In this document: positions 57,306 to 64,000 of the stretch, piece by piece
How positions within the stretch are numbered: position 1 is the stretch's first letter
Layout: every line of letters begins with the position of its first letter
Source: Nelumbo lutea
Lineage: Eukaryota; Streptophyta; Magnoliopsida; Proteales; Nelumbonaceae
NCBI GenBank assembly: GCA_022828595.1
Contig: JAKGHH010000002.1
Coordinates: forward strand, 109,303,254-109,367,253
Direction: 5' to 3'
Length of the DNA stretch: 64,000 nt
Position numbers and translations under genes: made by a program
Notes under the pieces: model-generated
What the model was told of the DNA's origin: nothing
Seen by the model: only the letters and a program-made list of their open reading frames with translations
The model's database searches: none

Positions 57306-58551
57306 CCCTTCCTTCTTAATAAAGTAAAAAGTTGACAATATATACAGGTAATAAGATTGACACTAATTTGCCATTCATTTACATTGTTGATAAAATAGTG
57401 AAGTTACAAGTAGAAAGCTAGCAAAGGCAAACAATGATGATTGACAATATTTATTGCCGATGCTAGAAAAGCTATTAATAACAATATTTTATCATTAAAA
57501 AAGTTGTGATTTATTACATTTGGAAGGTTTGCCACATGTGAAAATTGAAAATTTTCTTTTTAACTTGGATTTAGAAAAAGAGAACGGCGATTTGGATTCA
57601 AACCAATTAAACTAACCTTAGGTACATCTAGTTTTTATTCGATTTTTTATTAACTTTAGTCCGTTTTGGTTGGTTTATAAGTCAACCCATTATGACAAAA
57701 ACGTGTGAAATCGAACCGACCTGACCCGTGAACAACCTTAAAAACAGTTATGGCAAAATAATGTTAGACACTGTATGCCTTCAGCTTATTGTACATGATT
57801 TATTATAAATAAAGAAACATTCATTTTATGTGTCATTTAAATTGTTATGCTAAATTACCCTTAGTTCATATTAGTATTATGTATAAGATCAATATAATTA
57901 ATTTAATATGGACTTAAATCTTTACAACTAACAGATACATTTGGAAAAGTCTATCTATCCTAACAAGGTTATCACTCTCATATTGCTCAAGTTTGTAGAG
58001 TAGTGGGTCTTAACTGCTTGGGTTGTGACATAAGGTGTGGGGGTGGGTGAATATTTACAAGAAACATTGAATTGGACCGAACCCAGCATGTTCTTGGATT
58101 TTATGATAGGTTGGACAACTAGGTATTGTTCTTAATATCTATACTTGGTATTGATATCAAATTAAGTATAGACTTGTCTATCTTTGATATACCAATCAGT
58201 GAGATCCTTCTAGGGTCAAATATTTGCGTATGTTGGGACATTCAATGATGGTATATTGACTGGTGATCAAAGTGATAAGATCTACTACTATGTTAGGACA
58301 TATAGAATACTTTGTATAAATTCCTTGTAGCAGCATTATCTGAATCCTCGATGAAAGATATAGGTGGTGTTGGGAGTTGGACACCATTTCACAATGACAA
58401 AAAGGGAAAAGGTCATTCCCTTATGTGGTGTTAACCATTTTTAGCAAATAGATTAATTGTAAGCGATTAACTAGATTGCGTTGACTTAATTATCACATAA
58501 TGGGTTGAACAAATGAACTTAGGCTTTTAGGATGGTAAGGTCCCAAATAGT
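57306..58551. other. Intergenic; possible MITE near 57580-57735
   Basis: AT-rich. Sequence at 57600-57735 (AACCAATTAAAC ... GAACCGACCTGACCCGTGAACAACC) resembles the ends of common plant hAT-like MITEs, but only one end is clear. No gene seen. Confidence 0.35.
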
Positions 58552-59050
58552 TGTTTTTTTTTTTTTAATGCCTGCCTTAAGACAATTCTTTAAGATAAAA
58601 TTGTTGAAGAAGTATTTCAATCAAAAGCCAAAATAGATGATATGAAATTAGGTTGTGAATACCATGTATGAGGTCTTGAGAAAGAAAGAGAGTGACGAGC
58701 TAACTTGTGAGCAACCATGTTTCAATTTCTTCTAGCATGAGTAACTGAGCAACAAAAGGTAGAATTTGAAAGCTCTCTACAATCGGCAAGAATGTTAGTA
58801 ATTCACCGAAGGTGAGAAGTATCCTCCCTTAACGAAGATGAAATAACTCGCGACACATCTCCCTCAAAGACAATACAACTCGGATTTAGACCTACAGCAA
58901 GCTTGAGGGCCTCTAATAATGCCTTAGCATCACACTCCACTAAAGAACACAATTGTTGCTGCCAAGGATGGGGCCGAGGGAAACAAGGTAAATTCACTTG
59001 GCCGTGGCCTATGTGTCCAACCTGAGAATAAGACATCAAGTCAGAGGCCT
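58552..59050 (-). mobile_element. LINE 3' end with RNase H domain
   Basis: A poly-T run on the plus strand (58552-58567) marks the poly-A tail. Minus-strand coding reads ECDAKALLEALKLAVGL, IVFEGDVSRVISSSLRED, ITNILADCREL and NMVAHKLARHSLS: the RNase H domain of plant LINE ORF2. It is interrupted upstream by the LTR of Tat element 2. Confidence 0.82.
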
Positions 59051-59318
59051 TGGGTGTTCTCCCATGGCAAAGTCTCCGACGGTCAAGTTAGTCAAGTGTA
59101 TGAGAGGGGTAGGATGAGGCCTCAAACGAGGTCACTTGAGAGCTAATGAGCAGGAGAGCAAGAGTGAGCAAGATAGCTTTACTTGGAGAGGGGCGCCCCT
59201 ATTTATACTTGGCCTTGTCTTGGGAGTAGTTGGAGGTGGTTAGCAATGGACAAATAGGATTGCATCTAGTCAATGCCATGTGGCACAATCTTGGGCCTTG
59301 CCACATGTGCCTACATCA
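59051..59318 (-). repeat. 3' LTR of Tat element 2
   Basis: About 268 bp. On the minus strand it starts TGATGTAGGCACATG right after the purine tract GAGAGTGGGGAAAA (59319-59332). It contains a TATA box (AAGTATAAATAGGGG, about 59213-59199). The other edge is placed at TGGGTGTTCTCC (59051) where LINE sequence ends; it could be off by a few bases. Confidence 0.72.
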
Positions 59319-60042
59319 TTTTCCCCACTCTCGAGGCCATAAAGGGTGAGGTCCGACGATGGGCTGAGTGGAGACCTCATCTTTAACTGAAGAAAGTGTC
59401 ACAATGTCACTTGAAGCCGTTGGATGGCACGTTAGGCGAAGGCCTTGACTTGGTTGAAGAGAGTGTTGTTCAGAAGTGTGGGATGTTGACCTCAGTTGCT
59501 AAGAGCTCCACCAGGTCGTTACGTGACAATTGTTCCATTGCTGACTCTGCCTCTTAGGAGAATCACGAAGGGTCGAGGGCGTGGAGTCGTGTCTTGTATG
59601 GGCATGAGGCATCCATGATCGTCGGTCATGTTCCTCACCGGTGTCATCATGGATTTGTATGTGGGACAAGCGTTGTTGTTGACTGGTCGTGACTGTACAC
59701 AAGATGGGCGATGGGTCACCCGGGTTGGGCCGCTTCTGACTTGAGTTCAGCAAGCGAACTAGGTGACTCGCTTAGCATTGTTTTGCATTCCCGAGGTCGA
59801 TGCGACATGGCATTGTCAGTTTGGGTCATCAAGTTGGCTGCTCTGTGATCGTTGGATCAAAGTGATTTGAGTTATTAATTCTTCTTTAAATAGGGTCATT
59901 GGTTGAGGCAGCCGCTACCATTTGTCTACTTTTGCTTGAGTTTTTAGAGACCTCGATCACCTTCTAGCCGAACTTTTATTCCTCTTCTTTGACTCAACCC
60001 GTCTTTGACTCAACTAATAGGTAAAGGACTTCTCTCGTAACC

Positions 60043-62337
60043 ATATCGTATTCTGACTCCGGTCTCGAGTGCTATGATCTTCCCGACCTCTCAAACACTA
60101 GCACCTCGTCTTCCACCTCGACCAATAGTAAAAGTCCTAGTAGTGGGTCTGAGGGTTCTCCTTGAAGGCCTGAGGCCTAGGTACTGAGGGAGAGAATTGC
60201 TCTTGGAGGTAACGAGTGCGACCGATAGGGTGGTGAGTCTCCCGATGAAAGTACTAGTTCTACTTGGCCGAGGGGTGATGCCGCTAGGAATGCCTTGACG
60301 AAACCAAAAGGTGGACTCTAAGGAAGCCGAGGACCCGAGCCCTGAAGGCATAGCTGAGGCCGAAGGCTGAGGCATTGTATTGATGTGTTATTCGCTCTCT
60401 GACTTGGATAGTGAACTCAACAAGGAGCAAGTAAGGTCCCTTGTTGAGATGTACCATATCCCTGGGAATTATAGGCTTAGAGTCCCCAACATCAGTGATA
60501 GGTTGTGGCAGCTGCCCGAGGGGGAGGTGTGAGTGCATGAGCACTACCTGCACATTGGCCTACAATTCCCCATTCTTCCTCTCATCTTCGATCTCTTGAA
60601 CTATTATAATATTTCCCTCAGTCAGCTTGCCCCCAACGCTGTTAGGACCATCATAGTCATGCTGGTGATTACCTGCCTCTGAGGTGTATATGTGACCGTG
60701 AATATCTTTCGATGCATGTTCATCCTAAGGAAGCATCCTATTGGGGAAGGTTTTTTTTTTACTTTTAGGGCCGATGGGGTAGAGTGGTGGACAACTAGTC
60801 ATTCATTCACAATTGGAAGAGGAAATACTTCTTTGTGTCCTGTCTGGAGGGTTGGCGTTTTGGAACTGACTGGGGGTAGCTGGATCTAGTTGCCAAGAGG
60901 ATACAACCTTATTATAAAGATGATGATGCTTGTGGGTGATGACCTGGATTCAGGTGTTAGGGATGATTCTCGCTAAGCCCTTGGTGGTGGTGGAAGCCTT
61001 TGGTGTGGGCTGGTCTCTGCCCTGCCCATCTCGGTAGGCAAACTCCTGTTGTCGGTTGTACACACCATCTTCACTTCTTCTTCTTTTGCATTGTGCACTA
61101 ACACATCTTGCGGTGTTTTGTAAAGATGTAGGGCAGCATTAAGGACAAAATAATGCAGATGGAGAGGTCTAACAAGAGAACTTCGAGTAGAGGGTGACTA
61201 AGGAAGTAGACACCAAGGGAAGTTGCTACTGTGAGGGAACCACCTTGGCCAAAGGCTCCCGTCAAGGCTGAGGATAGGAAAGATCCCGCCGAGGCTAAGA
61301 GGGGGAAGGAGCCTGTCAAGGCTAAGAGGAGGAAGGAGCCTACCATGAAGAGACCCGTCGAGCCCCTCTAGCCTCCAAGGGGGAAAAGGCTGGCGGTGAA
61401 AGAGCATCCAACCGAGGGTGCTATTGGGAGCTCTCGCTAGTTGGGGCCTCATTCTTCAAATCATCACAATGACATGTCGTCGGTGACACAATGTATCTTC
61501 TGCCCTCAGTAGAACGTTCGAGAGGGTGATACTTTTAGCACCCTGGGGGTCGGCCGAGCCCTGTTGATTGGGATGCTCCTGGTTAGGGGACAGACAGTTT
61601 TGCACCTAGGTGAGAATCCAGGGTGTACGATACACCCTTCTGGATCGATTGGCTGAGGTGAGTTTCCTCTCCTCAAGCACTTTGTCAAATTTTTTCTTTT
61701 TCTTACTTTTCATTAGATGTCAATCATTTGTTCATTGCAAGTGTCTTCCACTATTGTTGACCTTTACAATAAGGTCGAGGTCCTTTTACAACAATTTAGG
61801 ATCTCGCAAGAGGAGAAAGAGAGGTTGGAGCCTCAACTAGCCAAGGCTGAGAAGGGCCGAGAGTCGACGACCAATGTAGTGCATGAGGAGCATGCCTTCT
61901 AGAAGGATGTGGAGGTTGAGGTCACAGTCGAGAGGGAGTAGCTACGAGCTCCTCGGGCCTCCTTGAGTGAGGTGGAGGAAAAACAAAAAGAGGCTAAGCA
62001 AAAGCTACAAGAGACCGAGGAGAGACTCGAGGCGGTCGAAAAGAGAGCCAAGAAGGCTTTTGGCCCAGGCCATGGAAGAATGGAAGACCACCATGGCCTA
62101 TCTGACTAAGATGACCAACTTTGGTGTCACCTCTTACTTGGAGAGCATTGAAGATACAAAGGCCCAAGTGTTGGCCCTGTTGCTTGACTTTGACATTAGT
62201 CAACTAGGAGTTTAGCTCAATCCGGTGGATGAAGGGCCAACGCCTGCTGATGCAGTGCAGCCCTCCGAGGGCTGGGTTAGAAACGAACAGCCTACAAAGA
62301 CCAAAATGGTCGAGGAGAACGTGGAAGTAGAAGCTTG
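60043..62337 (+). pseudogene. Antisense Transposase_28-type ORF of Tat element 2, with intron
   Basis: It probably began at 60043, where ATA now replaces the expected ATG before SYSDSGLECYDLPDLS. Then comes a Ser-rich stretch, as in element 1. Domain motifs follow: VEMYHIPGNYRLRVP, HIGLQFPILPLIFDLLNYY, LSQLAPNAVRTI and ILRKHPIGEGFFFTFRADG (60440-60775). A basic Lys/Arg/Pro-rich linker (61200-61420) precedes an intron GTGAGT...ATTAG (61658-61716). A coiled coil comes after it (VDLYNKVEVLLQQF, KERLEPQLAKAEK, KEAKQKLQETEERLE), then an end with LLLDFDISQLGV and stop at 62337. Stops (for example at 60530, 60678, 61901) break the frame. Function is unknown. Confidence 0.8.
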
Positions 62338-63109
62338 AAGAGCTGTGAAGTCTTCTTTTGTCTATCCTTTATTGCCTCTTTTTGTTTACTTTTTTTTTTT
62401 GTAAGGGGCTTGTCCTTCCCCATCCAAGGTTCATTTTTGTAAAGCTCAAAATGATACATCAATGGATAATGAATAGAATTTTTGCTCGACTTGTGTCCAT
62501 TTTTTTGTGATTTCTTTTTGTTGTGCTAGGGCTGATGCACCCCTCCGAGGGGTCGTAAGTAGCAAAAATCTAGTGTTCCTTACTGAGCCATTCACATAGG
62601 AATTCAAGTTTAGGGAGTTAGTTCGAGGCCGAGCTTCACCACTGAGGGCTCGTGGCCCCTTCCTTAGCAAGAGGGAAAGGAAGGCGAATTCCTTAGCCTG
62701 CTTGGCTTAACTCTCCTTAGGGACTTAGTATGTGGACTCGCGTGCACGCAAGGCTCTACAGATGGCCTGATCGGGGTTGCAGGGTGATTCTTGCCTAAGT
62801 GAAGTAGCTTGCTCGTTTTAGTGTGTTTGTTCATTAGGTAGTAGGCCAATGTCACAGGCCAGTACCATGGAGAAGGTCCCCAAGGTTCTTTGCATTAGTG
62901 AAAAAGCGATTGGGCGTATGACTCTCCGAGAGCCGCATGGCCGGGCTGTCGTCCAGTCCGAGCATATAACCTTGGTGAAGGTTGTGTGCTACGACTATTC
63001 GTGTAGCCAAGGGGTCCTGGTAGTTGGGTGGGGAGCAACTTTTACACTAAAATTTGAGCCAAGGTGGGAGAAACTTCACACTTTTCATTGATAAGCTTCT
63101 TGTACAAGA

Positions 63110-64000
63110 GGCTACATTGTCACTGATAGTACATTAATAGGTTCTTGGAGTTCCAAGTATGAGGAATTGGTCTTCCATTCAAGTACTCTAGTTGAAAGGT
63201 GTCGAGTCCGACCACCTGCCTGATTTTGTTGGGGTCGAGCTTTCTAATGTTGGGCCCGGGCACCATGACCTTTCAGAGGAAAAAGTCACTTTCTAGGAAG
63301 CGGCACTCCTTCACTTGAGAGTTGTAGTATCGAGCTACCCTCTACTAATAGATCACAACCCTGATTTGAGCCTGCTCTCGGATGCCTTCCAAAAGATCCA
63401 TATTGTTTCTTAGTTCTTCATCTTTCTCGACCTCATTGTACACCTCAGTCCAAAACATCAGCTAGCCGATCTCTTCTAGGATGATGACCTCAGTCCCATA
63501 GGTCAAGTTGAATGGGGTCTCACCTGTGGCTGCCCGAGGTGTCGTTCAGTTGGCCCATAGGACGTTGTATAGTTCATTGGCCCAAAGGCCTTTGTCTCTA
63601 TCCAATCTTGTTTTCAGTCCTTCTAGGATAGTTCTATTGGTGACATCGAGTAGGCCGTTAGTTACGGGGTAACCTACCGAGGTGTACTGCTGCTTAATGC
63701 TTAGCCTCACACACCATTCTCTGAACCTGACGTTGTTGATTTGCTTGTCGTAGTTAGTGACGAGTATGTGGGGGATATCGAAGTAGCAAATGACATGTTT
63801 CTAGAAGAAGTCCCACTTGGTGAAGTAGTCTATTGCGACAATGAAGTATTTCCTGCTCTTTGTGGCTTGAGAGAAGGGTTTGATGAGATCCATTCCCCAC
63901 CTAGCAAAGGACCATGGGCTACTGAGGGCTGACAGGGTTGTGGCTGGCAGATGGGAGATGTTGGAGTGTCTCTAACATTAGTTGCATTTCTGCACCAGCT
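63110..64000 (-). pseudogene. Integrase end of pol, Tat element 2 (cut by window edge)
   Basis: The minus strand reads SPWSFARWGMDLIKPF, VAIDYFTKWDFF, IPHILVTNYDKQ, SVGYPVTNGLLDVTNRTI (the catalytic Glu region altered) and ETPFNLTYGTEV. The C-terminal part reads VMVPGPNIRKLDP and QLEYLNGRPIPHTWNSKNL, ending near 63110. The second catalytic Asp block reads TNYDKQ instead of TDNG, and TAG stops occur (for example in VQKCN.C). It is inactive as read. Confidence 0.85.

Larger units (their letters stand above)
59051..64000 (-). mobile_element. Ty3/gypsy retrotransposon, Tat lineage (element 2), partial
   Basis: Element in reverse orientation that runs past the right edge. From the left: 3' LTR (59051-59318), purine tract, a region with a plus-strand (antisense) Transposase_28-type ORF (60043-62337), then the end of integrase (about 63100-64000). 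Its LTR differs from that of element 1, so it is a different family of the same lineage. The RT and gag parts and the second LTR lie outside the window. Confidence 0.87.

Noticed and set aside
56883..57338. 151-codon minus-strand frame rich in SLSLS
   Set aside because: Translation of the GA-rich repeat tract, not a gene.
57990..58010. TAGTGGG as right end of the CACTA element
   Set aside because: Not preceded by the T-run and GCCGC-type subterminal repeats seen at the left end.
1..64000. CRISPR arrays, bacterial operons, integrated phage
   Set aside because: None seen. Introns, plant retroelements and MITEs show nuclear plant DNA.

Overview
The window is plant nuclear DNA, almost certainly a flowering plant with a transposon-rich genome. 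The evidence is GT-AG introns up to 8.2 kb, plant Ty3/gypsy (Tat lineage) and Ty1/copia elements, a plant-type DnaJ-DUF3444 protein, low GC content and many MITEs. The species cannot be read from the sequence. Two genes look intact, and both lie on the minus strand.

Gene 1 (1683-15425) encodes cytosolic formate-tetrahydrofolate ligase, a C1-folate enzyme of 636 aa. It has five exons whose splice sites all agree with the reading frame. Its third intron of 8.2 kb carries a decayed copia element without integrase. Its fourth intron of 3.4 kb carries a 119-bp MITE and a 111-bp tandem duplication. Gene 2 (29058-31532) is a single-exon DnaJ protein of 824 aa with a J domain, a zinc ribbon, a charged repeat region and a DUF3444 domain.

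From 15.9 to 29 kb the DNA is a graveyard of a LINE 3' part, a hAT transposase remnant, several MITEs and a broken ribophorin I (OST1) gene. That pseudogene is interrupted by a LINE fragment which itself holds two different MITEs. From 32.5 to 42.6 kb lies an old full-length Tat-lineage gypsy element. It has two LTRs, gag and pol with many stops, and an antisense Transposase_28-type ORF after pol. Beside it are a 3-kb Helitron (42643-45651) with a MULE nested inside, a candidate solo LTR with internal tandem repeats (45840-47980), and one end of a CACTA element (48055).

From 48.4 to 54.4 kb there are degraded minus-strand exons. One group (49650-50779) matches the C-terminal part of the SET-domain methyltransferase ATXR3/SDG2; the others I could not assign. 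A 1.6-kb insertion flanked by a 17-bp direct repeat follows. At the right edge a LINE RNase H tail is cut by a second Tat-lineage element, which is on the minus strand and runs out of the window. Its antisense ORF reads on the plus strand.

The most interesting observation is that both Tat elements, from different families by their LTRs, carry the antisense ORF with a short GT-AG intron at the corresponding place, between the Transposase_28 region and a coiled coil. An intron there would survive retrotransposition because it is antisense to the genomic RNA.
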